A DNA stretch of 64,000 nucleotides. It comes from Bacillus sp. Marseille-Q1617 (GTDB taxonomy: Bacteria > Bacillota > Bacilli > Bacillales > Bacillaceae_B). Numbering within the stretch: the first letter of the stretch is position 1; each line of letters starts with the position of its first letter. Position numbers and translations under genes: made by a program. The stretch spans positions 1,489,501-1,553,500 of the forward strand of contig NZ_CAHJXM010000001.1 of the NCBI RefSeq assembly GCF_903645295.1. The letters are read 5' to 3'. The notes beneath the pieces are model-generated. The model had not been told where the DNA came from and searched no databases. It saw only the letters and a list, made by a program, of their open reading frames with translations. Positions 47,007-56,580 of this stretch are shown here, piece by piece.

Positions 47007-47042
47007 AAAAAGGGTGCCGGTTTGAAACCGGCACCCTTTTTT
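47007..47042. terminator. Bidirectional terminator between pycA and ctaA
   Basis: AAAGGGTGCCGGTTT and AAACCGGCACCCTTT form a perfect stem with almost no loop, with A and T runs on each side. Confidence 0.95.
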
Positions 47043-47952
47043 ATATGTCCTTCTTCAATTTACTTCTTGAAGCGAGAAGGATAAAGTAACATAACAATCC
47101 GAACAGACAGGAGATGATCAGGGCATGAAGCAGGGCAATTCCTAAGTTTAAACGTGTGAAGACGACCAAAGCCCCGGAGATTACCTGCAATGAGACAAGC
47201 GTGAATGCAATGATCCAGCCATAATAGATCACTTTTTGATGTTTGTGTTCCTTGATGGCGATATACGTGATGTAAGCTATCCATAAAAAGATCAGTCCTG
47301 CTGCAAATCGATGTCCCATCTGAATCCATTCATACATATTTGCAGGGAGAGAGGGACTCGAATTCACACAAAGCGGCCAATCTTTACACACCAGACTTGA
47401 ATTTGTATGTCTGACGAGAGCCCCCGTATACACGACAATGTAACTGTATAATGTTACCCCAATCATATGAAATCTCATCCGCTTGTCGATAACAAGCGAA
47501 CTTGCTTCAAATTTTTGGTCAACCTCAAAAATAAGTAGAGTCAATAGTAAAATTGCAGCGAAAGATATCAAGGAAATCCCGAAATGCAATGCGAGTACAA
47601 AATCGGATTGTCCCCAGATAACTGCAGCTGCCCCTATCAAACCTTGCAGCAGCAAGAAAAAGAATGACAGGGCCGATAGAAATTTCGTTTCACGTTTATA
47701 TCCTATGGCTTTCCAAGACCACACTGACAAGGCAAGCACCAAAAGCCCCACTCCACCGGAGACTACCCTGTGAGCCAATTCGATTACAAGCTCCACTGTT
47801 ATGTTTGTAGGGATCAGTTGTCCGTTGCATAACGGCCAAGAACGCCCGCAGCCCATTCCTGATTCCGTTTTGGTCACTAAGGCTCCACCTAATAGTACAA
47901 ATAGCATGCCCAATGTCGTGATGACGGCAAGCCACTTTAATCCTTTATGCAA
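47041..47952 (-). CDS. ctaA: Haem A synthase CtaA
   Basis: A 303-residue membrane protein with eight helices in two related halves; it oxidises the haem O methyl group to give haem A. Haem-ligand histidines are seen in the paired elements [25 protein letters not shown] and MGHRFAAGL. Cys pairs ([17 protein letters not shown]) lie in the two extracellular loops, as in B. subtilis CtaA. The TTG at 47952 is chosen because AGAAGGTG lies six bases before it and the length then fits; the frame extends 48 codons upstream. Divergent from ctaB. Confidence 0.9.
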   Translation of the reverse strand: MHKGLKWLAVITTLGMLFVLLGGALVTKTESGMGCGRSWPLCNGQLIPTNITVELVIELAHRVVSGGVGLLVLALSVWSWKAIGYKRETKFLSALSFFFLLLQGLIGAAAVIWGQSDFVLALHFGISLISFAAILLLTLLIFEVDQKFEASSLVIDKRMRFHMIGVTLYSYIVVYTGALVRHTNSSLVCKDWPLCVNSSPSLPANMYEWIQMGHRFAAGLIFLWIAYITYIAIKEHKHQKVIYYGWIIAFTLVSLQVISGALVVFTRLNLGIALLHALIISCLFGLLCYFILLASRSKLKKDI

Positions 47953-48155
47953 TCTATTCACCTTCTTAGATAAAGACTTTATTAATATGGGACTAAAAAA
48001 TATAGTAGAAAAATAGTTTGTTGCCTTTACGATAATAACGAAATTAAGTCCAAAACTCAACATATAAAATGTTACAGAATATTGAGCATTACTCAAGATA
48101 AAGCAGGGAAGACTATTTCATAGTAGAAATCTCCTAAATATACCTGCTGTAATTG

Positions 48156-48169
48156 TGTAAGCGCTTATC
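48156..48169. promoter_or_regulatory. cre-like site between ctaA and ctaB
   Basis: TGTAAGCGCTTATC is a 14-base near-palindrome matching the catabolite response element (WTGNAANCGNWNNCW) except near its right end. CcpA control of the cta genes is an inference. Confidence 0.5.
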
Positions 48170-48234
48170 TTCAAAGTATGATATGATAAAACCATTACCC
48201 CTTGAAAGTACATGAAGCCTTATTGTTTCCGTTC

Positions 48235-48253
48235 TTCACAATTTCTTCACAAT
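48235..48253. promoter_or_regulatory. Pair of ResD-like boxes between ctaA and ctaB
   Basis: TTCACAAT occurs at 48235-48242 and 48246-48253, 11 bases apart, one helical turn. The reverse complement ATTGTGAA resembles the ResD-binding consensus TTTGTGAAT. ResD is the known activator of ctaA and ctaB in B. subtilis. The rest of the 483-base gap is A/T-rich without a gene. Confidence 0.55.
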
Positions 48254-48354
48254 ATTATTTTTTTCTATCACAAAAAGGAAAAAATATATGGTTTAATATA
48301 ATATTGATGGAGTATTTACTATTTCTTATCTTTGCTAAAAATTTCAATTCGATA

Positions 48355-48383
48355 TAGAAATGGTAGTTCATTTACTTTATAGT
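48355..48383 (+). promoter_or_regulatory. Candidate ctaB promoter
   Basis: TAGAAA at 48355-48360 and TATAGT at 48378-48383 with a 17-base spacer, about 50 bases before ctaB. The -35 is weak, which fits activator-dependent expression. Confidence 0.4.
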
Positions 48384-48435
48384 AGTAAGGGGTATCATCT
48401 GCCTCTGTTTGGTTTTAATGTGAGGAGGGGTAAAA

Positions 48436-49350
48436 ATGTCAAACAGTCGATTAATGGCAAATGTTGAAGAAGCTAAGATCCCCACATCCACTGTGTGGAA
48501 AGATTTCTTGGCTTTAATCAAAGTCGGAATTGTTAATTCTAATCTGATCACTACCTTTACCGGAATGTGGTTAGCATTTTATTTTACTAATACACACTTT
48601 CTGAATTCTCTTGATATCATGTTTCTTACTTTAGTAGGTTCCTCCCTTATCATTGCGGGATCATGTGTGATCAATAATGTTTATGACCGAGACATCGATC
48701 ACCTGATGGAACGTACAAAGGAACGCCCTACTGTTACGGGCAAGATAAATGGTACAAAAGCTTCGTTACTGGGGCTTCTGATGATTGCATTCGGAATCAT
48801 TATGCTGTTTATGACTACCGTGACTGCAGGTGTTATAGGGATAATCGGAGTTTTTAGTTACGTTGTATTATATACAATGTGGTCAAAAAGAAAATATGTA
48901 AGCAACACGGTTGTAGGAAGCATTTCAGGTGCGGTTCCTCCATTGATTGGATGGGCAGCTGTTGATGCAAATCTTGACATTATCGCCTGGATGCTATTCT
49001 TGATGATGTTTATCTGGCAGCCGCCTCATTTCTATGCGCTGGCGATGAAACGGGTGGAAGAATACAGAGCAGCAGGTGTTCCTATGCTGCCTGTGGTAAA
49101 AGGTTTCGCTGTTACTAAGCACCATATTGTTGCATGGGTGGCTGCCTTACTGCCGCTTCCTTTCTTTCTAATGGACCTAGGCATGTTTTTCTTCATTCTT
49201 GCAACAGCTTTCAACATTGGCTGGCTGGCACTTGGCCTTGCAGGCTATAAAATGAAGGATGACATCAAGTGGTCTAAATTGATGTTTGTATATTCACTTA
49301 ATTATTTGACTATCTTGTTTGTAGCGATGGTAATCGTTACAGTTATATAA
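48436..49350 (+). CDS. ctaB: Protohaem IX farnesyltransferase (haem O synthase) CtaB
   Basis: A 304-residue membrane prenyltransferase of the UbiA family that attaches farnesyl to haem B, the step before CtaA. The first Asp-rich motif is [19 protein letters not shown] and the second region [27 protein letters not shown] precedes the ATG. It opens the ctaBCDEF(G) block encoding haem A synthesis and the caa3 oxidase. Confidence 0.96.
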   Translation: MSNSRLMANVEEAKIPTSTVWKDFLALIKVGIVNSNLITTFTGMWLAFYFTNTHFLNSLDIMFLTLVGSSLIIAGSCVINNVYDRDIDHLMERTKERPTVTGKINGTKASLLGLLMIAFGIIMLFMTTVTAGVIGIIGVFSYVVLYTMWSKRKYVSNTVVGSISGAVPPLIGWAAVDANLDIIAWMLFLMMFIWQPPHFYALAMKRVEEYRAAGVPMLPVVKGFAVTKHHIVAWVAALLPLPFFLMDLGMFFFILATAFNIGWLALGLAGYKMKDDIKWSKLMFVYSLNYLTILFVAMVIVTVI

Positions 49351-49453
49351 GATTAGTGGGAATTCTTTCTGATAAGAAATCCAAATAGATATTTTTTGAG
49401 TCCTTGTTTTATTTCAGGAAGTACATTACACGAAAGAGGGGTTTGATTAAGCT

Positions 49454-50530
49454 ATGAAAGCAAGGCTAACTAAGTGGCGCTTATTCTCCATTGTAGCCAT
49501 GATGGCACTTATTCTTTCTGGTTGCGGTGAGCCGTTCATCTCGACACTGCAGCCGGCGGGGGAAGTAGCACAGACACAATACGATCTTATGATTCTGGCT
49601 ACGTTAATAATGGTATTGGTTATTATTGTAGTAGTAATCATCTACACAGTTGCGATTATTCGTTTCCGCAGAAAAAAAGGAGACACTACAATTCCAAAGC
49701 AAGTAGAAGGAAGCCACACATTAGAGATACTCTGGACAGTTATTCCAATTATCCTTCTGCTTATCCTGGCAGTGCCAACTGTCACTGCAACATTCCAGCT
49801 TGCTGACACCAAAGCAATGGACAAAAAAGACGCCGAAGGCAATCGTGATGCTCTGGTTGTAAACGTTCGAGCTAACCTTTACTGGTGGGAGTTCGAATAT
49901 CCAGATCAAAAAATTATCACATCTCAAGATTTAGTTGTTCCAACAGATAAGAAGGTTTACTTCAATGTTACAGCTTCAGATGTTAAACACTCATTCTGGA
50001 TTCCTTCTGCAGGAGGGAAGATCGATACCAACGTAGATGGTGTCAACACGTTCTTCCTTGAATTTGATGGACAAAAAACAGAAGAAGCCGGTGGGGTATT
50101 CTATGGTAAATGTGCTGAGCTTTGCGGTCCTTCACACGCTTTAATGGACTTTAAAGTAAAAGCATTGCCACAGGATGAATTTGATTCATGGGTAGATGAT
50201 ATGCAAAATGCAGGAGAACCTAAACCGACTTCTGATTTAGCTCAACAAGGACAAGAAATCTTCAACCAAAAATGCTTAAGCTGTCATGCTGTATCACCAG
50301 AAGATGGCCGTCCGGAATCAGCTCGTCTTGCTCCTAACTTGGCAACGTTTGGAGAACGTAACCGAATCGCCGGAATTCTGGAACACAATGAAGAAGAACT
50401 GAAGAACTGGCTCGAAGACCCAGAACAGTATAAGCCAGGAAACAAAATGACAGGTACATATGGAGAGTTATCAGACGAAGAAATGGATGCTCTTGCAGAA
50501 TACCTGATGGGTCTGAAAGTTCAAGATTAA
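49454..50530 (+). CDS. ctaC: Cytochrome c oxidase (caa3) subunit II with fused cytochrome c
   Basis: A 358-residue lipoprotein subunit: lipobox LSGC with Cys24, two membrane helices, an extracellular cupredoxin domain carrying the CuA centre (His179, Cys220, Cys224, His228 in KCAELCGPSH), and a C-terminal cytochrome c domain with CLSCH (Cys274, Cys277, His278). This fusion defines a caa3-type oxidase, which takes electrons from cytochrome c. CGAAAGAGGGG precedes the ATG. Confidence 0.97.
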   Translation: MKARLTKWRLFSIVAMMALILSGCGEPFISTLQPAGEVAQTQYDLMILATLIMVLVIIVVVIIYTVAIIRFRRKKGDTTIPKQVEGSHTLEILWTVIPIILLLILAVPTVTATFQLADTKAMDKKDAEGNRDALVVNVRANLYWWEFEYPDQKIITSQDLVVPTDKKVYFNVTASDVKHSFWIPSAGGKIDTNVDGVNTFFLEFDGQKTEEAGGVFYGKCAELCGPSHALMDFKVKALPQDEFDSWVDDMQNAGEPKPTSDLAQQGQEIFNQKCLSCHAVSPEDGRPESARLAPNLATFGERNRIAGILEHNEEELKNWLEDPEQYKPGNKMTGTYGELSDEEMDALAEYLMGLKVQD

Positions 50531-50560
50531 TAGGGGATTAGTTAAAAGGGAGGTTAAATC

Positions 50561-52429
50561 GTGAGTAGCTTAGCACAGAAAAAAGGCTTCGGAGCGACTG
50601 TTTGGGACTATTTAACAACAGTAGACCATAAGAAGATCGCCATCCTTTACCTTATGGCAGGAGGATTCTTTTTCCTGCTTGGAGGTCTGGAAGCTCTTAT
50701 TATCCGTATACAGCTTGCAGTGCCTAATAGCGACTTTATTAGCGCAGGCTTATACAATGAAGTATTGACAATGCACGGAACAACGATGATATTCTTGGCA
50801 GCCATGCCTTTGGTTTTTGCATTTATGAACGCCGTTGTTCCTTTACAAATCGGTGCTCGTGATGTTGCGTTTCCTTTCGTGAATTCACTTGGATTCTGGT
50901 TATTCTTCTTTGGAGGGGTTTTCCTTAATCTTTCATGGTTCATGGGTGGAGCACCGGATGCAGGATGGACATCCTATGCATCCTTATCCATGGCATCAGA
51001 AGGTCACGGAATTGACTTTTACGTTTTAGGGTTACAGATTTCAGGTGCAGGTACTTTAATTGGTGGTATCAACTTCCTTGTTACGATCATTAATATGCGT
51101 GCTCCAGGTATGACCTATATGCGTATGCCGTTGTTCACATGGACAGCGTTTGTTACATCAGCACTTATCTTATTTGCATTCCCAGCATTGACTGTCGGAC
51201 TATTCTTATTGATGTTTGACCGCATGTTCGGATCTAATTTCTTCGATGTAGCAAATGGCGGTAACACAATCATTTGGGAACATTTCTTCTGGATCTTTGG
51301 CCATCCCGAAGTTTACATCCTTATTCTGCCGGCATTCGGTATTTTCTCTGAGATCATTCCACACTTCTCAAGAAAACGCTTATTCGGATATTCATCCATG
51401 GTATTCGCTACCGTGCTTATCGGTTTCTTAGGATTCATGGTATGGGCCCACCATATGTTCACGGTAGGTCTTGGCCCGATTGCAAACGCAATTTTTGCTG
51501 TAGCGACTATGGCTATTGCGGTTCCAACAGGTATTAAAATCTTTAACTGGCTTCTCACAATGTGGGGAGGAAGCTTGAAATTTACAACTCCGATGTTGTA
51601 TGCAGTTGCTTTTATTCCTTCCTTCGTAGCAGGGGGAGTAACTGGTATCATGCTTGCATCCGCTGCAGCTGACTATCAATTCCATGATACGTATTTCGTT
51701 GTAGCCCACTTCCACTATGTTATCGTAGGCGGGGTTGTATTCGCACTTCTTGCAGGTACACACTATTATTGGCCTATAATGTTCGGTACAAAGTTAAATG
51801 AGTTCCTTGGTAAAGTTTCCTTCTGGTTATTCTTTATCGGGTTCCATCTAACATTCTTCATCCAGCATTTCCTAGGTCTTATGGGTATGCCTCGTCGTAT
51901 CTGGAAATTCTTGCCTGGTCAAGGATTCGAGACTGGTAACTTAGTAAGCTCCATTGGAGCAGGATTTATGGGAGTAGCCGTAATCATCCTTCTTATCAAT
52001 GTGATCATGACTCAAGTTAAAGGAGTCAAAGTAGGTAAAGATGCTTGGGGAGACGGCCGTACTATCGAGTGGTCGCTTCCTACACCGCCTCCATTCTATA
52101 ACTTTAAGCAAACTCCGCTTATCCGCGGACTGGACGCTTTCTGGTTAGAGAAGATGGAAGGGAAAAAAGATCTTACACCAGCTGAACCGATCGGCGATAT
52201 CCATATGCCGAATAACTCAATCTTACCGCTTATCATTTCTTTCGGACTGTTCGTTGCAGCCTTTGGAGCAATGTATCGTCCTGATGGAGAAGCCTGGGCA
52301 TTGCCTGTATTAATTATAGGTATGGGGATTACATTGGGAGCAATGTTCCTGAGATCTGTAATCGATGATCATGGTTATCATGTTCACAAAGAAGATTTAA
52401 TGGATGATGATAAAGGGGGTAAGGCATAA
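50561..52429 (+). CDS. ctaD: Cytochrome c oxidase (caa3) subunit I
   Basis: A 622-residue haem-copper oxidase core subunit with about twelve or more helices, holding haem a, haem a3 and CuB. The CuB and cross-linked Tyr region is WIFGHPEVYILILP; WAHHMFTVG and VVAHFHYVIVGG supply further ligands. It pumps protons while reducing oxygen. GTG start at 50561 after AAAGGGAGG. Its stop codon overlaps the ctaE start by one base. Confidence 0.97.
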   Translation: MSSLAQKKGFGATVWDYLTTVDHKKIAILYLMAGGFFFLLGGLEALIIRIQLAVPNSDFISAGLYNEVLTMHGTTMIFLAAMPLVFAFMNAVVPLQIGARDVAFPFVNSLGFWLFFFGGVFLNLSWFMGGAPDAGWTSYASLSMASEGHGIDFYVLGLQISGAGTLIGGINFLVTIINMRAPGMTYMRMPLFTWTAFVTSALILFAFPALTVGLFLLMFDRMFGSNFFDVANGGNTIIWEHFFWIFGHPEVYILILPAFGIFSEIIPHFSRKRLFGYSSMVFATVLIGFLGFMVWAHHMFTVGLGPIANAIFAVATMAIAVPTGIKIFNWLLTMWGGSLKFTTPMLYAVAFIPSFVAGGVTGIMLASAAADYQFHDTYFVVAHFHYVIVGGVVFALLAGTHYYWPIMFGTKLNEFLGKVSFWLFFIGFHLTFFIQHFLGLMGMPRRIWKFLPGQGFETGNLVSSIGAGFMGVAVIILLINVIMTQVKGVKVGKDAWGDGRTIEWSLPTPPPFYNFKQTPLIRGLDAFWLEKMEGKKDLTPAEPIGDIHMPNNSILPLIISFGLFVAAFGAMYRPDGEAWALPVLIIGMGITLGAMFLRSVIDDHGYHVHKEDLMDDDKGGKA

Positions 52430-53058
52430 TGCACGCAGATGAAAAGTTTACGCCAAAGACCTGGCCGGCCACCCCTGAAAAGGCGACCCTTGAGGGGAAA
52501 AATAAATTTATGGGCTTTTGGTTCTTCCTTGGTGGAGAAACGGTTCTGTTCGGTTCTCTTTTCGCGACGTACTTAGCTCTGAAAAACAAGGTACCAAGTG
52601 AAAGTCACGCGCTGTCGACGGATATATTCGATCTTCCGTTGGCGTTTGTGGCTACCATGTTGCTTTTGACAAGCTCCTTAACAAGTGTTTATGCAATGTA
52701 TCACATGAAAAATTATAATTTCCAGCGTATGCAGGCCTGGTTATTGATCACAGTCATTTTAGGTGCCGCATTCCTTGGTTTGGAAATTTATGAGTTTAAT
52801 CATTATGTCCATGAATACGGGCATACTTTTACTAGCAGTGCATTTGGTTCAGCCTTTTACACGCTGGTTGGTTTCCACGGAGCACACGTGGCTTTCGGTC
52901 TCCTTTGGATCATCAGTCTCATGCTCCGCAACGCAAAACGCGGTTTAAACCTTTACAATGCACCGAAGTTCTACTTAGCTTCTCTATACTGGCACTTTAT
53001 CGACGTTGTATGGGTATTTATCTTTACAGTAGTATACTTAATGGGAATGGTGGGATAA
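52429..53058 (+). CDS. ctaE: Cytochrome c oxidase (caa3) subunit III
   Basis: A 209-residue membrane subunit with five or more helices; FWFFLGGETVLFGSLFATY at the start and VGFHGAHVAFGLLWI and YWHFIDVVWVFIF further on are the family signatures. The ATG overlaps the ctaD stop in TAATG, so translation is coupled; AAAGGGGGTAAGG within ctaD serves as ribosome-binding site. Confidence 0.96.
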   Translation: MHADEKFTPKTWPATPEKATLEGKNKFMGFWFFLGGETVLFGSLFATYLALKNKVPSESHALSTDIFDLPLAFVATMLLLTSSLTSVYAMYHMKNYNFQRMQAWLLITVILGAAFLGLEIYEFNHYVHEYGHTFTSSAFGSAFYTLVGFHGAHVAFGLLWIISLMLRNAKRGLNLYNAPKFYLASLYWHFIDVVWVFIFTVVYLMGMVG

Positions 53059-53062
53059 ACTG

Positions 53063-53395
53063 ATGGCGAATCAACAATCAAATTCAGGTAACCCAAGTGT
53101 AGATTACGAATACCGTCGTAAGAAAAATGCAGAAGACATGAGAATGCAGGTTACTTCATTCATGTTTATGATTTTCTTAACACTAGTTGCATTCATCGCT
53201 GTTGCAGGTGACTTTGATAAGTACTTCGTAGTACCATTCATCCTGTTACTGGCAGTAGTACAATTGATTTTCCAATTATATTACTTCATGCATATGAGTC
53301 ATAAAGGACATGAAGCTCCTGCATTGTTCTTGTATTCCGGAGCACTTGTAGCGTTTGTCACAGTATTAGCGTTCATGACAATCGTCTGGATCTAA
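53063..53395 (+). CDS. ctaF: Cytochrome c oxidase (caa3) subunit IV
   Basis: A 110-residue membrane protein with a soluble N-terminal third and three helices, including FQLYYFMHMSHKGHEAP, the hallmark of bacterial subunit IV (COX4_pro). It stabilises the oxidase. It starts four bases after the ctaE stop and ends at a strong terminator. Confidence 0.95.
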   Translation: MANQQSNSGNPSVDYEYRRKKNAEDMRMQVTSFMFMIFLTLVAFIAVAGDFDKYFVVPFILLLAVVQLIFQLYYFMHMSHKGHEAPALFLYSGALVAFVTVLAFMTIVWI

Positions 53396-53402
53396 AAAGA
53401 AA

Positions 53403-53436
53403 GTCAGCCAATTTCTATTGGCTGGCTTTTTTTGTT
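53403..53436 (+). terminator. Terminator after ctaF
   Basis: GTCAGCCAA and TTGGCTGGC pair with one wobble around TTTCTA, followed by seven T. Confidence 0.93.
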
Positions 53437-53453
53437 TTAGCAGTTTCGTTCCT

Positions 53454-53740
53454 ATGCCACCCGCCTCTGAGCAAAGCCCTTCCGCTTTTCTAATTGTCCA
53501 GCTCCAGGGCTTAGAGGCACATGTCATAAGCCAATCCGGCCAAGAAGGCAAAGACCGCCTTCCAGTCCGGCTCGTCTTATGCCACCCGCCTCTGAGCAAA
53601 GCCCTTCCGCTTTTCTATTGTCCAGCTACAGCGGCTAGCCCCTCGAGGTCATAAGCTAAATGGTCCAAGAAGGCAAAGAACGCCTTCCCGGCCCATTTAT
53701 CTTATGCTTGTCGGGGCTGATCGAGCCGCCTCCGCTTTTC
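53454..53740 (+). repeat. Tandem array of element B (about 2.3 copies)
   Basis: A partial unit (53454-53493) is followed by two units of about 124 bases (53494-53617 and 53618-53740). Each starts with TTGTCCAGCT and ends with CCGCTTTTC; the centre is a palindrome built on AAGAAGGCAAAGA(A/C)CGCCTTCC. The first full unit matches the copies at 18524 and 63201 closely; the second has diverged in its flanks but kept the core. The array separates ctaF from ctaG. Confidence 0.88.
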
Positions 53741-53836
53741 TAATTGTTCAAGAACTTGTCATTACCTTGGATTGAAGTGGGAGGAGGTTGACAGTATAAT
53801 GGTGGTATAGGTTTAAAAGTGAAATGAGGTGAGGAA

Positions 53837-54742
53837 ATGCCGTTAGGTATATTTGGGTTTATGGCTTTATGGAGCCCGTTTTTTATATTGGCATTGGTAT
53901 TTATCACGGTTGTTTATTTTTTGATTACTGTAAAGTGGAGAAGCAGCTTCAAGGAAAGTGCTCCGCTGACTCTAAAAGAAGCAGCTTATTTTATATTGGC
54001 AATGTTACTTTTATATGCAGTCAAAGGCTCACCTGTTGAAGTATTGAGCACGATTTTATTTTCTGCTCATATGACTCAGATGGCTCTTCTTTATTTAGTG
54101 GTTACACCCCTCATCATTTTGGGGATTCCCAATTGGGTCTGGAAGGCAGCGATCAATCTGCCAGTAGTTAAACCGCTATTTAAATTTATGACGAAGACTT
54201 TAATTGCATTGTTAGCGTTTAATATTGTTTTTTCCATTTATCATATTCCGCTTGTTTTTGATCATGTAAGAACGGATGTAACGATGCACGGTTTAGCTAC
54301 GGTCATTTTATTCTTATTATCCGTTTTCATGTGGTGGCCGTTATTGAATCCCGCTGATGAAGACATTGATTTAAGCGGTTTAAAGAGAATTGGATATATA
54401 TTGGGTAGTGCAGTTCTGTTGACACCTGCATGCGGCTTGATTATTTTTGCTGAACATCCTCTGTACGCCCCATATTATGATCCCGAAGAGTTCATGAAAG
54501 CATTGGCCTTATGTGTTCCGGTTGATACTTTACAAGGTTTGACGTTGACAGGTCCAGAGTTATTTACATCGATGTCTACGGTGAATGATCAGCAGCTGGG
54601 CGGAGTTATCATGAAAATCATCCAGGAAATCGTTTTCGGTGTTATGCTATTCAACCTTTTCTTCCAGTGGTATCGAAAGGATATGGAGAGGCAGGAAAAT
54701 CAATCATACGATCCGATTGCCGATCCCACTCCGACGGATTGA
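53837..54742 (+). CDS. ctaG: Cytochrome c oxidase assembly factor CtaG
   Basis: A 301-residue membrane protein of the caa3-type CtaG family (not the Cox11 type) with seven or more helices. SAHMTQMALLYLVVTPLIILG and LTPACGLIIFAEHPLYAPYY are typical. In B. subtilis it is needed to make active caa3 oxidase. GAGGTGAGGAA precedes the ATG. Unlike in B. subtilis it is split from ctaF by a 440-base gap filled with element B repeats. Confidence 0.94.
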   Translation: MPLGIFGFMALWSPFFILALVFITVVYFLITVKWRSSFKESAPLTLKEAAYFILAMLLLYAVKGSPVEVLSTILFSAHMTQMALLYLVVTPLIILGIPNWVWKAAINLPVVKPLFKFMTKTLIALLAFNIVFSIYHIPLVFDHVRTDVTMHGLATVILFLLSVFMWWPLLNPADEDIDLSGLKRIGYILGSAVLLTPACGLIIFAEHPLYAPYYDPEEFMKALALCVPVDTLQGLTLTGPELFTSMSTVNDQQLGGVIMKIIQEIVFGVMLFNLFFQWYRKDMERQENQSYDPIADPTPTD

Positions 54743-54810
54743 TCGTTTGCAGGAATAGTTTGGCTGTTCCTGCCGTACATAGAATAATTACAGAAAAGTG
54801 AGGACTAAAC

Positions 54811-55272
54811 ATGGGTGTACCAATTTTACCTACCATCAGTACCAGCTTCATAGTCTTAAGTGCCATAACTGTCGCAATCGGCTGGTGGCAGATAAAACAA
54901 AGAAAAATTGAACAACATCAGGGGACGATGACCCTGGCCGGGATTTTTGCACTGATTTTCTTTATCATTTATGCAAGCAGAACCATTTTCGTCGGAAATA
55001 CATCTTTCGGTGGACCTGATGATATCAAAATTTATTATACAGTTTTCTTGATTTTCCATATCACGCTTGCAACAATTGGGGCTGTATTCGGTTTGATGAG
55101 TTTGTGGACGGGTTATAAAGAGAAGTTGGCCCGACATAGAAAGCTTGGTCCCATAACTAGTATCATATGGTTTTTCACTGCCATTACCGGAGTGGCTGTT
55201 TACCTTCTTTTATATGTGATTTATGAAGGCGGGGAAACCACATCTGTCATCAAGGCGATTCTCGGGAACTGA
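54811..55272 (+). CDS. DUF420 membrane protein (YozB type)
   Basis: A 153-residue protein with four helices; the sequence starts GVPILPTISTSFIVLSAI and contains YTVFLIFHITLATIG, the pattern of the DUF420 family. Members are often next to cytochrome oxidase genes and are thought to help assembly or copper delivery, but no function is proven. AAAGTGAGGAC precedes the ATG. It probably shares a transcript with ctaG. Confidence 0.85.
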   Translation: MGVPILPTISTSFIVLSAITVAIGWWQIKQRKIEQHQGTMTLAGIFALIFFIIYASRTIFVGNTSFGGPDDIKIYYTVFLIFHITLATIGAVFGLMSLWTGYKEKLARHRKLGPITSIIWFFTAITGVAVYLLLYVIYEGGETTSVIKAILGN

Positions 55273-55278
55273 GTTTAG

Positions 55279-55315
55279 GAGTCCGTATAAGAAATTTCTT
55301 ATACGGACTTTTTAT
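55279..55315 (+). terminator. Terminator of the ctaG-DUF420 unit
   Basis: AGTCCGTATAAGAAA and TTTCTTATACGGACT form a perfect 30-base palindrome, followed by TTTTT. Confidence 0.93.
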
Positions 55316-55376
55316 GTTTTGAAAAAGGAATCTCCCTTTCCCTGTCGAATACACAATTGAGAAAGGGGGAGTTCAT

Positions 55377-56534
55377 ATGATGCAGCATAAAATAACAATA
55401 TTGAAACAGACCAACTACGAAGATTCTTTGCAGTTATCTGAATATGCTTTTCAATATAAAGTACCTGCTGAAAAAAGAGAAAAAAGACTTGAACAGCTAA
55501 AAAGCCAGGATGTATATTGTATCTTTAATGATGATGCACTGGCAGCGAAGCTTCATCTGCTGACCTTGGAGATCTGGTTAGGGAAAAGCAAATATCCAAT
55601 GGGAGGAATAGCAGGGGTCGCAACATATCCTGAATATAGAAGGAAGGGATATGTCAGATCTTTAATATCTCATTCATTGGTAGAAATGAAGAATAAAGGC
55701 CAGTCTCTTTCCATGCTTCACCCTTTTGAAATTCAATTCTATAGAAAATTCGGTTGGGAGGTATTTGCCTATTTTGACAAGCTTCATTTAAAAAAGAAAG
55801 ATTTATATCGTTTGAAAGGGACAAATGGTCATGTGAAGAGATTTACTAAAGACACCTATCCCAGTGAACTTCATAAGCTGTATGAGCAATATGCTCATAA
55901 ACATAATGGGATGCTCGTCCGAACAAAGGAATGGTGGAGAGAAAGAAGCATCACCGACTTATGGATTGCTATTTATTATGATGAAGAACAGATTCCACAA
56001 GGGTATTTGAGTTATGAAGTTAAAAATGAAAAACTAAAGGTGGAAGAATTTATCCCACTAAATCCTGAGGCGAGATATGGGTTATGGAACTATATCTGTC
56101 AACATGATTCCATGATTAATGAGGCAGAACTTGTTTTGAATCCGAATGAGCCTCTGCCATTTTTGCTGAAGGATCCCCGGGTTAAAATCGAAAGACACCC
56201 TTACTTTATGAGCAGAATAGTAGATGTGGAACAATTTTTCCAAAATTATTTGAAGGACATTGAGTTTAATGACTGTGTACATATTACCGTGAAGGATGAT
56301 TTCGCAGATTGGAACAACCGCACTTTTTCATTGGGAAGACAGGGTATTAAGGAAAGTAAAGCGGTTGAAAATGCTGTTAAACTGAACATTAATGCATTAA
56401 CAGCCATGATCTTCGGAGTTTTTACCCCTCAGGAGCTTCTTGATATGGGACAGTTAGAAGGAAATTCGGAGGAAGTCGTTAAACTAGAAAAGCTTACACT
56501 AAGGTCTAGCCCATTATTCTATGATTTTTTCTGA
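55377..56534 (+). CDS. Eis-like GNAT acetyltransferase
   Basis: A 385-residue protein with an N-terminal GNAT domain (GGIAGVATYPEYRRKGYVRSL is the acetyl-CoA pyrophosphate loop), a second GNAT-like domain, and a C-terminal SCP2-like domain (LNINALTAMIFGVFTPQEL), the three-part build of the Eis family. Eis enzymes acetylate amines on aminoglycosides, peptides or other small molecules; the substrate here is unknown. GAAAGGGGGAG precedes paired ATG codons. No counterpart in this place in B. subtilis. Confidence 0.88.
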   Translation: MMQHKITILKQTNYEDSLQLSEYAFQYKVPAEKREKRLEQLKSQDVYCIFNDDALAAKLHLLTLEIWLGKSKYPMGGIAGVATYPEYRRKGYVRSLISHSLVEMKNKGQSLSMLHPFEIQFYRKFGWEVFAYFDKLHLKKKDLYRLKGTNGHVKRFTKDTYPSELHKLYEQYAHKHNGMLVRTKEWWRERSITDLWIAIYYDEEQIPQGYLSYEVKNEKLKVEEFIPLNPEARYGLWNYICQHDSMINEAELVLNPNEPLPFLLKDPRVKIERHPYFMSRIVDVEQFFQNYLKDIEFNDCVHITVKDDFADWNNRTFSLGRQGIKESKAVENAVKLNINALTAMIFGVFTPQELLDMGQLEGNSEEVVKLEKLTLRSSPLFYDFF

Positions 56535-56541
56535 CCTATTG

Positions 56542-56578
56542 TGAAAAGGACTACCCGTTTAAGGATAGTCCTTTTCAT
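56542..56578. terminator. Bidirectional terminator between the GNAT gene and the YtvI-like gene
   Basis: AAAAGGACTACCC and GGATAGTCCTTTT pair with one mismatch around GTTTAA. Confidence 0.9.
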
Positions 56579-56580
56579 GT

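Noticed and set aside
53366..53654. Open frames of 77-78 codons on both strands over the 53.5-kb repeats
   Set aside because: They come from the GC-rich element B; similar frames recur over other copies (for example 63053-63353) and have no ribosome-binding sites or family resemblance.
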